Shown here in pieces: positions 11,383-21,900 of a stretch of DNA of 64,000 bases. Position 1 is the first letter of the stretch; each line of letters begins with the position of its first letter. Origin of the DNA: CAVREM01 sp963728825 (GTDB taxonomy: Bacteria > Acidobacteriota > Vicinamibacteria > Vicinamibacterales > CAVVIG01); contig CAVSLA010000005.1 of assembly GCA_963728825.1 (NCBI GenBank), forward strand, positions 1-64,000, given 5' to 3'. Both the position numbers and the translations under genes were made by a program. The notes under the pieces were generated by a model that was not told the DNA's origin, did no database searches, and saw only the letters and a program-made list of their open reading frames with translations.

Positions 11383-12113
11383 CGTTCGCCGGGGGCGCCT
11401 GTGTCTGGCCACCCCGGTTGTCGTATCTGCGGATGGCCTGCGCCGCCGACGAGGTGGCATCCACCCTGCGCCACGAGGCGCTGAACGAGATCGCCGGCCT
11501 GGGCGCCCTGATCTACCGGCTGCGCCGGCGGCTGGAGGCGCACAAGGAAGTCGAGACCGAGATCGCGCCGCTGCTGGCTTCGCTGGAGGGGCGCCTGACC
11601 GGCTCCCCGGCCCGGCTGGCCACGCGGTTCCTGGCCAGCCCGCAGAGCGAGGTTTCGACCGACCTGCCGGCGGCGATGAAGGAACTGGTCACGCTGCTGC
11701 GGACGACGTCGGGGACCCCGGTGTCGGTGGAGGTGATGTCGGCGTTGACCGCGGCGGAGTCGCCCCTGGCCGCCGTGGCCCAGCCCGAGCTGCAGGTGGC
11801 GGTCGGCTGCCTGGTGGAAAACGCCCTGGAGGCCCACGAGCGCAGCGGCACGCGCGCCCCGGTGCTGATCAGCGTGCGCGCCGAGCGCGACCGCCGGCTG
11901 GTCGAGGTGCGCGACCACGGGCCGCCGCTGGATCCGGGGCTGATGGAGAAGTTGCTGGACCCGTTCTTCACCACGCAGCCGGGACAGTGCGGTCTGGGTT
12001 TGAAGATCGCCCGCCGCATTGCCCATCGCTGGAACGGCGAGCTGCTGATCGGCCAGGATCCCGACGCTGACAAGTCGGGGCTGAAGGTCGAGCTGGCCCT
12101 GCCGGCGGCCTGA
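11379..12113 (+). CDS. Second, short histidine kinase-like protein
   Basis: About 244 residues, intact, beginning at the GTG that overlaps the previous stop; an internal ATG at 11433 is an alternative start. The H-box is STLRHEALNEIAGLG. The ATPase part has an N-box (VGCLVENALEAHE), a G1 box (RDHGPPLDPG, with His-Gly in place of Asp-x-Gly neighbours), an F-box (LDPFFTTQ) and a G2 box (GLGLKIARRIAH). There is no sensor domain and no membrane segment. The translational overlap suggests a fixed ratio with the kinase before it, possibly as a heteromeric kinase pair. Confidence 0.8.
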   Translation: MTFAGGACVWPPRLSYLRMACAADEVASTLRHEALNEIAGLGALIYRLRRRLEAHKEVETEIAPLLASLEGRLTGSPARLATRFLASPQSEVSTDLPAAMKELVTLLRTTSGTPVSVEVMSALTAAESPLAAVAQPELQVAVGCLVENALEAHERSGTRAPVLISVRAERDRRLVEVRDHGPPLDPGLMEKLLDPFFTTQPGQCGLGLKIARRIAHRWNGELLIGQDPDADKSGLKVELALPAA

Positions 12114-12173
12114 AGCCCGGCGCGGCGACGTCCCAGGGGAACTTCCCCCTCCCGGTTCGTTAGCCCTACAGCC

Positions 12174-14321
12174 ATGAGTGCGCCATTGCCCATCGGCGAT
12201 CTCGCACCCCTGCGGGCTCGTCTGGCGGAAACCACGCTGGCCGACACCACCCTGCCGGCGCGCCTGCGCGAGCTGCCGCTGGCCGGGGACAAGAACGTGG
12301 CCCTGGCGCCGTCGCCCGCGTTCCCGGTCGAGGCCCAGGTCAAGCTGTCGTTCGAGGGCAAGGCGGGGGTGTTCCTGTTCAACGCCCCCGGAACGGTTGA
12401 TCCCGACGGCGTCCTCGGCGCCGATGGCCCGGGTGATCCGACCGTGACGGACCAGCTGCCCTTGCTGCTGGCCCCGTCCCCCGGCCGCGCCTGGCTGAAA
12501 TACACCATCTCGGCCCGGGTACGTTCGGGGACCGGACTGGAAGCGCTGGGTTTCTGCTTCGACCTGCGGGGGACGGTGGCCCTGGCGGACTATCGCCAGC
12601 ACGACAGCGATCGGCCGCTGGCGGAGGCGGTCACCGAAGATCTGCAAGGTCCGGCGCGCTTTGCCTTTCACCTGGACGACGTGCAGGCGCTGCGCCCGGG
12701 CGAGGCACTGTCCATGCGGGTGGGCGGTGCGCTCGAGCTGTCGCTGGAGGTGAAGGGGGCGGATGCTCTGGCCGCGGGCCTGGGCTCGCTGGTCCAGCTG
12801 CTGGTGGGGGTGGGCCTGGACCCGCCGCTCGGTATCCAGATCCCGGCGGGCGTCCGGCTGCGTGCCCGGATCCAGGTGGAGGACCAGTTCATGCTGGTGT
12901 TCGCCCGCGATCACCAGGGCCACCGGATCGCCCTGCGCAAGGCTTCGATGCAGCAGCGATCGATCGCCCCCTCGGTGGGCCTGCGGGTGCTGCTGGATCC
13001 GCTGGACGTCAGCGGCCTGGTGGATCTGGTGATGGCGGCGCTGCCGCGGCCGCCCGCCGCCGAACTGGTGCCGGCGCTGCGGCAGCAGCTGGAACAGCGG
13101 ATCGAGCAGGTGGCGCAGAGCCGGCTGACCGCGGGCTTCGGCTTCGAATACGCCCGGATGGAAGAGCAGCTGGATCTGCTGGCGGTACGGGCCAGCGAGG
13201 CGTGGCTGGCCCGCCACCACGGCGACTTCATCCGCGGCCGCCTGCAGCCGGTGCTGGACAGCATCCGCCTGGGCGCCGAAGGGGTGGTGCTGGAACGGTT
13301 CCTCGACCGGCGCACGCTGGTCACCGAGCGCAGCTGGGGGTTGACCCTGGGGCTGGGACGCTGGGCGGCGGGCGGCAGGGACTACCGCCGGCTGTCGCGG
13401 GTGACGCGCACGCTGATCGACGGGCGCCAGGCCCGGGCCTACACCGGCCTGACCGGGTACGACGGCCAGCTGGGCGGCAGCCGGGTGGCCTGGACCGCGG
13501 GTCTGCGTGCCACCACGCGCGGGTTCGCGGCCGGTTCGGTGCCCCGCCTGGACGAGTACCGGTTCGCGCTGGCGCTGACCTGGACCTGCCAGGAGAAGCG
13601 CCTGGCCGAGGACGAGCTGCAGCTGCTGCTGGACGCGGCGGTGCTGTGGAACGCGGTCACCCAGGAGGACGCCGCCCGCCTGGCCGAGCAGCTGCGGCCG
13701 CGCCTGGGCCAGGAGGTCGAGGCCGTGGTCCAGCTGGCGCTGGACGACGAGGTCATGCGGGCGATCATGCGGCGGGCGGCGACCGCGCCGCTGTCGGCGA
13801 TGGCCGGACCGCTGGCGGCGGCGATGCCCAGCTGGGATCGTGTCCCCGACCGGCAGAACGTGTACCGCCGGCGGGAGCTGTATTCCAAGCTGTGGGCGCA
13901 GTACCTGGCCGACCCGCAGTCCAGTTCCGAACGCTGGTCGATCGAAGCCGAACATCAGCTGGCGCGGCAGTTCGAAGCGACCGCCCTCGGGCGCCTGGAG
14001 CGCCAGTACCAGATCGCCCGTCCCTACACCTTCGCCGGACTGATCGAGCTCAACGGTGGGGCGGCCACCGCCGAGGCGTGCGGCCGCTTCCACCAGGGAC
14101 TGGGCGCCCTGGGGCAGGCCCTGGACGGTGGCGCCGCCGACGACCAGCTGGTGGCCCGGGGGCTGACTGCGGTCTCGGCGATGTTCGAGCAGTCCCACCA
14201 CGTCCGCGCCGCCGGCGTCTACCTGCTGGACGGCGCGCGCGCGACGGGCCTGGTCCGCTACCCCCAGCGATCGCTGACGGTGATCAGCCCGGGCCACCCG
14301 GATCTGGTGCTGGGAACCTGA
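12174..14321 (+). CDS. Unrecognised 715-residue protein
   Basis: One long intact frame from ATG 12174 to TGA 14319-14321, with strong third-position G/C bias, so it is a real gene. I do not recognise a family. No signal peptide or membrane helix is seen. The first half looks beta-rich, with alternating hydrophobic residues (KAGVFLFNAPGT, AWLKYTISARVRSG, MRVGGALELSLEVKG). The middle and C-terminal parts are helical and charged (ELVPALRQQLEQRIEQVAQS). It follows the two kinases by 60 bases and converges on the phosphofructokinase with a six-base gap. It is free of frame breaks, unlike many neighbours. Confidence 0.85.
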   Translation: MSAPLPIGDLAPLRARLAETTLADTTLPARLRELPLAGDKNVALAPSPAFPVEAQVKLSFEGKAGVFLFNAPGTVDPDGVLGADGPGDPTVTDQLPLLLAPSPGRAWLKYTISARVRSGTGLEALGFCFDLRGTVALADYRQHDSDRPLAEAVTEDLQGPARFAFHLDDVQALRPGEALSMRVGGALELSLEVKGADALAAGLGSLVQLLVGVGLDPPLGIQIPAGVRLRARIQVEDQFMLVFARDHQGHRIALRKASMQQRSIAPSVGLRVLLDPLDVSGLVDLVMAALPRPPAAELVPALRQQLEQRIEQVAQSRLTAGFGFEYARMEEQLDLLAVRASEAWLARHHGDFIRGRLQPVLDSIRLGAEGVVLERFLDRRTLVTERSWGLTLGLGRWAAGGRDYRRLSRVTRTLIDGRQARAYTGLTGYDGQLGGSRVAWTAGLRATTRGFAAGSVPRLDEYRFALALTWTCQEKRLAEDELQLLLDAAVLWNAVTQEDAARLAEQLRPRLGQEVEAVVQLALDDEVMRAIMRRAATAPLSAMAGPLAAAMPSWDRVPDRQNVYRRRELYSKLWAQYLADPQSSSERWSIEAEHQLARQFEATALGRLERQYQIARPYTFAGLIELNGGAATAEACGRFHQGLGALGQALDGGAADDQLVARGLTAVSAMFEQSHHVRAAGVYLLDGARATGLVRYPQRSLTVISPGHPDLVLGT

Positions 14322-14327
14322 GGTCGG

Positions 14328-15629
14328 CTAGCGGCGCGAGCCGTCGCGGTGGAGCAGGTCCAGCGGGGCCGCTTCGTTCTCGACCAGGTAGGCGAACTGC
14401 TTGCGGAAGTCGTCGGGTGACAGGTGGGCCACGTCGGCGAACTTCTCACCGTCGTCGGATCCTCGAAGTCGTCGCGGCGCAGGCGGATCATGTAGCGGCG
14501 GGCGATGGCGTAGCGGGTGGAGTGGATGTCCACCATGCGCACCCGCGTGCGCCCGGTCTGCGGGATCCAGCATCTGCGCGAACGGGATGGGCACGAAGTT
14601 CCCGCCCTGCAGCGACACCATGGCGGCGTTGCCGCCGCGAGAACAGGTACTTGGCGGCGCAGTAGCCGAGGTCGCGGGTGTACTCCATGTCGATACGGCA
14701 CCGGGTCGGCGCAGCGCAGCTCGTAGCCGATGTTCTTCGAGACGATGGTGGTCTTGATGCCCAGCTCCTTGAGCCGCTTGGCCGTGGCCCGCTTGATGCA
14801 CGTCGCCGATGTCGATCTCGGCGAAGCGCACGTGGCCGTGGTCGTCGAGCTCGATGTTGCCGAACTGCTTCAGGTCCTCCTCGGGCAGGCTCTCGACCAG
14901 GCCCTCGGCCAGCACCGCGACGCCGTCGTGGTGCCCTTCGGCGCGGCGCTTGATGATGGCGCCCGCCAGGGTGTCGGCCAGCGTCTGCAGGTTGGTCTTG
15001 AACTTGGGGAACTCCTCGGGGATCAGGGTCAAGGTGGCGCCCGCCGCCTTGCCGATGCCCAGCGCCAGGTGGCCGGCCTTGCGGCCCATGGCGATGGCGA
15101 AGTACCAGCGCCAGGTGGTCTTGGCGTCGACCATCAGGTTCTTGACGATCTCGACGCCCGACGTGGCGCGCGGTCTGGTAGCCGAAGGTGTCGACGTTGG
15201 GATCGAGGTCCAGGTCGTTGTCGATGGTCTTGGGCACGTGGGCCACGCGCACGCGGCCGGCGGCCCGCTCGGCCACCTTCATCGCCGAGAACGCGGTGTC
15301 GTCGCCGCCGATGGTGATCAGCTGGGTGACCCCCAGCTTCACCAGCGAATCGATCACCGTGTCCAGCAGCTTGACGTCCTTGGTGGGGTTGTCGCGCGCG
15401 GTGCCCAGGATCGAGCCGCCCGGAAGTGGATGCGGCTGACGTCCTCCAGGCGCAGCGGGCGGGCGGCGTCCAGATCGGTGCGCCCGCGCATGATGTTGCT
15501 GAAGCCGTCGCGGATGCCCAGCACCTCCACCCCCTGCAGCAGGGCGCGGATGGTGGCGGCGCTGATCACGCTGTTGATGCCCGGGGCGGGGCCACCGCCC
15601 ACGAGGATGGCCAGCTTCTCCTTGGTCAC
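14328..15629 (-). CDS. pfp: PPi-type 6-phosphofructokinase
   Basis: Interconverts fructose 6-phosphate and fructose 1,6-bisphosphate in glycolysis. It has an N-terminal nucleotide/PPi loop VGGGPAPGINSVISAA, then TIGGDDTAFSAMKV and HVPKTIDNDLDLDPN. Asp in GGDDT (ATP enzymes have GGDGS) and Lys in PKTIDND (ATP enzymes have PGTIDND) are the residues linked to pyrophosphate use. A FGYQTA stretch, MGRKAGHLALGIGKAAGA and LIPEEFP follow. The length is about 430 residues. GTG 15629 is chosen because AAGGAG lies seven bases ahead. The frame breaks near 15420, 15172, 14805, 14700, 14640, 14570 and 14460. The gene ends six bases from the stop of the convergent 715-residue protein. Confidence 0.88.
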
Positions 15630-15759
15630 GTGCGCTCTCCTTATCGAGATCGGCCGCCTTTGGCCGAAAACGGGCGGACGTTAACACGACGATCCGGGCG
15701 GCGGGGCGGCGCCCGGACGGTATTTCGAGTCGAAAGCACGCCCGGAAGGACGCCGACGG

Positions 15760-16525
15760 CTAGAACCGGGAACGATTTGGCTGCATCCGTGTGGGCGGCG
15801 GCGGGGCGGGCGCGCGCCGGCGGGTGCCGGCGCGGGGCAGATCGGTGCCCGCTTCGGCCGTCGCTGGTGCTGCTTCGGGATCGGGCGGCGCGGGCACTGG
15901 CCGCGACGGGTCCAGGCCCAAGCTGGTCTCGATGGTTTGCAGCTGGCGGGCGATCGTGGCCCCGCACCCGGGCATCCTTTTCCAGCGCCAGGTGGTTACG
16001 CAGCAGGTTCGCCGCGGGCGCCAGCCGGGTCAGACCCAGGCCCACGGCGGCGTCGGTGCGCACGTCCGGGTCGGGGTGGGCCAGCAGCGCGCCCAGCGGC
16101 GCCGGGGCGCCGGGACCCGATTGCCAGCCCAGTGCCACTGCCGCCCGCCGCAGCACCAGCCGGTCCGTGACGGTGGCGGTGGCCGGGTCCTGGGTCGCGC
16201 CGCGGGTGACGACCTCCAGCAGGAAGGCACGCGCCCGGGGCGAGGCCGCGTGCGCCATCGCCGAGGTGGCCCGGGCCCGCAGCACCGCCTCGGCGGCCTT
16301 GTCGCCGGCGATGGCGATCAAGGCGTCCTCGGCGCCGGCGCCGGCGGTGTTGAGGTCGGCGGGGCCGGGCGGGCGCTCGGTCGCCCGCAGCAACTTCTCC
16401 ACCGCGTCTCGCGTGGTGGGCCGGGCTGCCGCCGGCCGGGTCTTCGGCGCGGTGGGAACCGGCGCCGACAGGGCAAGCCCCGGCGCCAGCGCCAGGGCGA
16501 AACTCAGGGCTGCAGAGCGAAGCAA
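15760..16525 (-). CDS. Exported HEAT-repeat-like protein
   Basis: About 254 residues. The best start is the TTG at 16525, six bases after a GGAGG, giving a signal peptide (LLRSAALSFALALAPGLALSA). The mature part is Ala-rich helical repeats with a HEAT-like pattern (LLAHPDPDVRTDAAVGLGLTR is one unit; others at SAMAHAASPRARAFLLEVV). One extra G near 15962 breaks the frame, after which the protein continues as ATIARQLQTIETSLGLD and ends in a Pro/Arg-rich tail. The start lies inside the end of the upstream lipoprotein gene, so the two are probably coupled. Confidence 0.65.
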
Positions 16526-17635
16526 TAGAAACCTCCCCAGCCGCCGCCGGCGCCGATGCTGGAGCCGTTGCCCGGCGCCGTTCTGCACCAGGTTCACCCC
16601 CGCGGCGCAGCTCGGTTCGGTGTGGGCCTGACGATCCAGTGCATGCCACTGCCCGCCGGCCAGGCGTGGCCCAGCGATGCGCGCCGCGCGCCGGTGGTGC
16701 TGGTCCAGTCCTGGCAGGTGTTGCGCCAGCATCCGGTGCTGGCGCAGCATGCCCATCGGGTTGCTGCCGGTGATGGCGTCGTGCGTGTCGCCCAGCCGCT
16801 TGGTGCCCTGGCCGGTCTCGTCGGGCAGGTCGTTGACCGCCGCGGCGTCGCCCGCGGGCCGGTTGCCCGAGCCGACCAGCCCGGCCTTGTTCATGGCGAT
16901 CAGGCGGCCGCGGCGGTCGTACCAGGGGCCCTCGCCGACCCGGTCGATGGCGTGCACCGGCTGGCCGTCGGCGGCCCTTGGTGGCGCTGAGGAACGCGCG
17001 CCAGGTCTTGGCGCCGAAGCCCACATCGCCGGCGATGGTCTGGCAGATCTTGTCCGCCCCCTCGAGGCCGCTGTCGGTGCCGAAGCGCAGATCGCCGCCG
17101 AAGCCGTTCTGGCTCTTGGACAGCCGGCGCATGGCATCCAGGCTGGTGTAGAAGAAGCTGAACTTCTCGGTGCGTGCCGCCGCCCTCGCTGGGGGCCGCG
17201 GTGTCGGTGCCGCTGCCGCCGGCGCCGGCGTAGCTGCCGCCAGCCCCGCCCCAGGTGCCGCCCGCGCCACCGTTGTTCGTGCCGCCCGCGCCGCCGCCAC
17301 CGGTGCCGCCGGCACTGGAGCTGCCACCGGCGCCCCCGGCGCTGGAGCTGCCGCCACTGCCGCCGGCACTGGAGCTGCCACCGGCGCCCCCGGCGCTGGA
17401 GCTGCCGCCGCTGCCGCCGGCGCTGGAGCTGCCACCGCTGCCGCCGGCGCTGGAGCTGCCACCGCCACCTCCGCGCCCGCCGGTGCCGCCGCTGCCGCCA
17501 CGCCCCGCTCGATCCCCCGGCGGAACTGGCGCCGCCGGCACCCCCGGTCCCGATCGGCTCGGACCCGGGCACGCAGCCGAGCATCAGGAAGCAAGCGCTG
17601 GCGCTCAGGAGTGTGGCCAGTCGGTTCGTGCGCAT
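16504..17635 (-). CDS. DUF1554 lectin-like lipoprotein with Gly/Ser linker
   Basis: A lipoprotein signal with lipobox ACFLMLGC (ATG 17635) is followed by a long linker of repeated GGSSSAGGSGG-type units (about 17250-17540). A DUF1554-like domain follows: SKSQNGFGGDLRFG, ADKICQTIAGDVGF, KTWRAFLSAT, RVGEGPWYDRRGRLIAMN, then AAGVNLVQNGAG and a C-terminal WGGFYCFALQP. These Cys- and Trp-rich blocks are characteristic of the family, which is found in secreted, often lectin-like proteins. Frame breaks fall within the linker and near 17185, 16975 and 16640. It is probably an outer-membrane or surface protein, the linker acting as a spacer. Confidence 0.75.
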
Positions 17636-17834
17636 GTGGACCATCCGTGGCAAGAGGGTGGCTGAACTGTCACCAGGGCGTTGCGGCCGGTTCGACACCC
17701 ACCCCCGCCAAGATCGGCAAGGGCCAGCATACGTACTGCGTCGAGAACCGCCCCCCGAACCCGGTCGGTTAGGTTACCAGTTTGTGCCGACTTGGTTCGA
17801 AACTGTGCACTGCGAATTGCTCGTCGGATTCGGG

Positions 17835-17888
17835 TATAGTGCTCCGCGTCTCGGGTGTTGGTCCTGCCCGTGGTCGCAACAGAGGAGA
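17835..17888 (+). promoter_or_regulatory. Promoter -10 candidate and ribosome-binding site
   Basis: TATAGT at 17835-17840 stands out in GC-rich DNA about 52 bases before the start of the exported protein. A clear purine-rich AGAGGAGA at 17881-17888 precedes ATG 17893. No convincing -35 box with normal spacing was found. Confidence 0.4.
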
Positions 17889-17892
17889 GCCA

Positions 17893-18709
17893 ATGCGCCT
17901 GACGCCGACACGACGTCCCTTGCTGCTCGCTTGCCTGGCCGCGTTTGCCCTGACCCTGTGGGCGGCCCCGCCGGTCCGGGCCCAGGAAGCCCCCCCGCCC
18001 GGTCCGGCCGCTGAAGCCGCGGCGCCGGACGTCGTCCGCTACGGCCTGGGCGTGCGCATGCCCCGCTGGGTGTCCGTCCCCAGCTGGTTCCTGGGCCTGT
18101 TCACCGAGGAGAACGTCGGTCTGTCCACTTTCGGCTCGTTCGGGTTCGAGTTCCTGCGCCGCCGCGGCGACTTCGACATCGTGTTCGGCCTGGGCTACCA
18201 GAACATGTCGCCCCCCGACGGCAACTGGCTGGGCAAGGGCAAGGACGCCAGCGTCGACACCGACTTCGTGCAGTTCCGCGGACTTCGCCATGCTGGGCGT
18301 CGACATGGCCTTCGTGCAGCGGCGCATGTTCACCCGCTACTTCGGCATCCACTACGGCGCCGGCCTGGGCCTGGCGCTGGTGCGCGGGGAGTATCTGCGC
18401 ATCTCGAACTTCGAGTGCGTGCACCAAGGCCAACGCCGGCAACGAACGCGCGTGCTGCCCGTTGCCTTGCGTCCGGCCGGCGGCTGCAACGAGGCCATGC
18501 TGAAGGCGACCGAAGGCGGCGTCGACGGCGGGCCCACCCAGCCCGCCCGCTTCCGCGACAACAACGTCCCCGGCGCCATCCCCATCCTGAACGTAGCCCT
18601 GGGCCTGGACGTCCGACATCCCGGAGCTGCCCGGGACTCGAAGCGAAGCTCGACGCGCGGGTTCTACAACGCGTTCTTCGTCGGTCTCGGCTTCGCGTAC
18701 ATCTTCTGA
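17893..18709 (+). CDS. Exported protein, possible outer-membrane barrel
   Basis: About 270 residues. A standard signal peptide (LLLACLAAFALTLWAAPPVRAQ) precedes a short Pro/Ala segment and a region of alternating polar and hydrophobic residues (VGLSTFGSFGFEFLRRRG, FDIVFGLGYQNM). The frame shifts near 18285 and 18425, after which AMLGVDMAFVQRRMF and YFGIHYGAGLGLALVRGEY continue the pattern. The final residues VGLGFAYIF end in Phe, as barrel proteins often do. The function is unknown. It is transcribed divergently from the DUF1554 lipoprotein, sharing a 260-base intergenic region. Confidence 0.65.
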
Positions 18710-18725
18710 CGGCGGCGCCGCGCAC

Positions 18726-18909
18726 CTGCCCTCACCCCTTACCTTCCCTCCCCGCGGCCGGGAGAGGGGCGAGCAGGGTAGTGATTTTGCCGCTCGACTT
18801 CGATCCGATTCGGTCCGATCGCGCCCGTTGAGCCGTAGCGCGTCCCGAGTCCCCGCTGACTGCTTGCCCCTCTCCCCGGCCGCGGGGACGGGGAAGGGGT
18901 CGAGGGCAG
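18726..18909. repeat. Pair of inverted 50-bp palindromic units
   Basis: The unit at 18726-18776 and the unit at 18860-18909 are reverse-complement copies of about 50 bases with a few differences. Each is built on a CCCCGCGGCCGGG-type core flanked by purine- and pyrimidine-rich arms. They are separated by 83 bases and lie between the 3' ends of two convergent genes. This is the arrangement of REP/BIME-type elements or a bidirectional terminator. A short T run (ATTTTG) occurs in the spacer. Confidence 0.7.
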
Positions 18910-18914
18910 TCCGT

Positions 18915-21900
18915 AGGGCGCCGCTCGTCTTGCGCTTGCCCAGGCGGGTAAGTTCCTTCTCCGCCTCCGGGCGCGCGGGGGCGTCGTGGGGGGCGTACTC
19001 CAGGTACTTCTCCAGCGCCTCGGCGCCGCGGCCGCGTGACCCGGCCGCCGACTCGGCGAAGCCCAGCTGGAAATACAGGTCGGCCTCCCAGATGACCTCG
19101 CCGGCGGTCCTTGGCGGCGGCCATGCGGAAGTGACTCGAGCGCCGACGTTCTGGCGGCCCTTGTCCATCTCGTAGCGGCCCAGGCGGTAGTGCGCCTCGG
19201 CCAGGTCGGGCGTCGGCCTTCAGCGCCGCCCGCCAGGCGGTGGCGGCGTCGTCGGCCCGCCCCATGCAGGTCCAGGCACAGGCCCGCGCACGAACTGCGC
19301 CTGGGCGTTGTCCGGCTCCAGGCGCGCGGCCGCCTCGGCGTCTCTCAGCGCCTCGTCGAGTCGCCCTGCGCGCAGGCGGATCCGCGCGCGCTCCAGGCGG
19401 GCCGCGGCCAGGTCGCCGGCGCGCGCCCAGCTGCGCCAGCGCCTCGTCGTCGCGCCCGCTGCGCGCCAGCGCGCGGCCGTAGGCCAGGTGCAGCTGCGGG
19501 CGAGCTCTCGAAGGCCAGCGCGCCGCTTGTAATCCGTGCAGCGCGCGCGCCCAGGTCGCCGCTGGCCTCGCGCACCCGGCCCAGCGTGAACAGCGCCTCG
19601 GGCGTCGCCGGGGCTCTCGTTGATCACCGTCTCCAGCTCCTGCGGCGGCGCGCTCGTGCTTGCCCAGGTCCAGCGCCAGCTTGGCCAGCCGCACCCGCAG
19701 CGGTCGCGGTCGTTGTTGCCCGCGGCCAGCTCGGCTCTCCAGCGTCGGCAGCGCCGCGTCCTTCTTGCCGCGCTTGAGCAGCAGGTCGGCCAGCCGATCG
19801 CGCAGCCGGCGCGCCTTGCAGCTCGGTGACCGCCTTGCTCCAGCTCGGCCTCGGCCTCGTCGAGCTTGCCGCGCGTCCTCCAGCGCGGAGGCCAGCCCCA
19901 CGCGCGCCGCCGGCCAGCTTGGGCGCGCGCGCCACCGCCTTGCGAAACACCGCCTCGGCCTCGGCCGGGTTCTTGGCGGCGATCAGCGCCTGCCCCCAGG
20001 CCAGCTCCAGCGCCTCGGGCGCCACGCCGGCCTTCTCGGCGTCCTTGATCAGCGCCAGGGCCTTGTCGGGCTTGCCCTGCTTCTGCAGCAGCGCCGCCAG
20101 CCGCAGCGACGCCGGCAGGTAACGCGCGTCCAGCGCCAGCGCCTCGCGGTAGCGGCGCGGCCGCGGTCTCGGATCCGGGCGGGCGCCGGCTCTCGGCCGC
20201 CACGCCCAGCCAGTAGGGGACGCGCGGGTTGTCGCTGCGCGGACGGGCCCAGCGCCTCGATCTGGGCGGCGCCCTCGGCGACCTGGCCGTTGGCGATCAG
20301 CGCCGCGGCCATGCGACAGCCCGCCGGGAGGTCGCCAGCACGCGGCGTCCGCCGAGCGCAGGCGTGCCAGCGCGTCGCCGCGGGCGGCCGTCGGCGATCA
20401 GCGCCTCGGCCAGCGCGGCCTGCCCGGCGGCGTTCTGGGGGCTGGCGGCCACCGCCGCGGCTCAGCACCTCGACCGCCTCGGCCGAGCGGCCCAGCGCCA
20501 GCGTGCGTCTCGCCCATGCAGGGCCTGCGCCTCGGCCAGCTCGCCCGGCGAGGCCGCCGCCGGTCGATCTTCCCACCAGCGCCTCGCGCGGCCGTGCGCC
20601 GCTCCGCCGGGCGGCCGGCTCAGCCGCGCCTGCCCCACCAGCGCGCCCCGCGTGTCGGGGTTCTGCGCCAGCAGTCGCTCGTAGGCGCCAGCGCCGGCGG
20701 CGTCTGGCGGTCTCCTCCAGCGCGCGCGCCAGCAGATAACGCGGCAGCACGCGCGTCGGGTCGGCGTCGGCCAGGCCGCGCAGCGGCCGCCAGCGCCAGC
20801 TCGGGCTTGCGCTCGCGCAGCCGGCGCAGGCCGATGATCAGCTGCGCCTCGGGGGAGCCCGCCTGCGCGCCCAGCAGCCGCTCGGCGTCGGCTCCCCTTG
20901 CCGCGCGCCAGCGCCAGCAGCGCCTGGGCGCGCCGGACCACCGGCGGCAGCTCGCCCCCGGCGGGCATGTCGGTCAGCAGCTGCTCGGCGCGGCTGACCT
21001 TGGCCTTCTCCGCCCCGCGGCCCAGAAGCGCCAGCAGCAGCAGCTCGGCCGCGGCCGCCCGCATCTCCGGCGCCGTGGCTTCTCGCCGGCGGCGGTCAGG
21101 ATCGCCTCGGCGGCGCCTGCTGGTACGCCGGGTAGTGGTCGCGGGCCAGCTCGTCCTGGAAGGGCGCCAGCGCCTTGGCGTACGGCCGGCCCACTCTTGA
21201 GGAGCGGCAGCAGCGAACACCCCCGCCGCCCCCAGCACCAGCCGACCAGCCCGCGAGGACGTAGCACCAGCTTGCGCGGCCGGGGCGCCGGCGCGTCCTC
21301 GACGAAGGCGGTGGCGCGGCGCCGGGGCGGCGCCGGGCGGGGACGCCGACGGGCAGGACGTATTCGCGGCTCGGCCGCGGGGCGGCCGCCGGTTTCGCAC
21401 GGGGGCGCCTTGGGCCGCGCCTCGGCGGCGCGGTCTCGGTGGTGCTCGCGGGCGTATCCAGGGTCAGGCTGAAGGCGGCATCGCCGTTGGCGTCCGGGGC
21501 GGGCGGGGGCGGGGGAGCTTGCGGGCGGGCAGACGCCGGGCGGGCGGGGCGGAGCGACGGCTGCGGTCTGGGAGCGCCCGCGGGCGAGGCATCGCCCGGC
21601 AGGCTGCTCAGCATCGCCGCCATGTCGAGCGGGCCACCACTGTCGGTGGCTGCCGGCCCCGGTGGCCCGGGCGGCGGAGGCGGCGCCAGCGGGATGCGTC
21701 ACATCGACGCATCTGAGCGCCGCCGGTCCAGCGCCGGCTCGCCGGCGGGGGCGGGGGCGGTTGGCGCCGGGGCGGCCGCCGACGCCAGGGGGGCCAGCAG
21801 CGGCGGCGCCGCGTCGCCCGGGGACACGTCCATCGGCTCGGGGCTGCCGTCGAGATCCAGCGGCGCGAGCGGCGACCCGCTCGCGGCCGGCAGATTGCCG

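Noticed and set aside
11265..14297. 1,010-residue open frame on the minus strand
   Set aside because: Antisense to a kinase and the clean 715-residue gene; long only because stop codons are rare in GC-rich complement strands.
15641..17698. 685-residue single protein on the minus strand
   Set aside because: A chance fusion of three real parts in different frames: a lipoprotein signal, DUF1554 shadow text and the HEAT-like protein.
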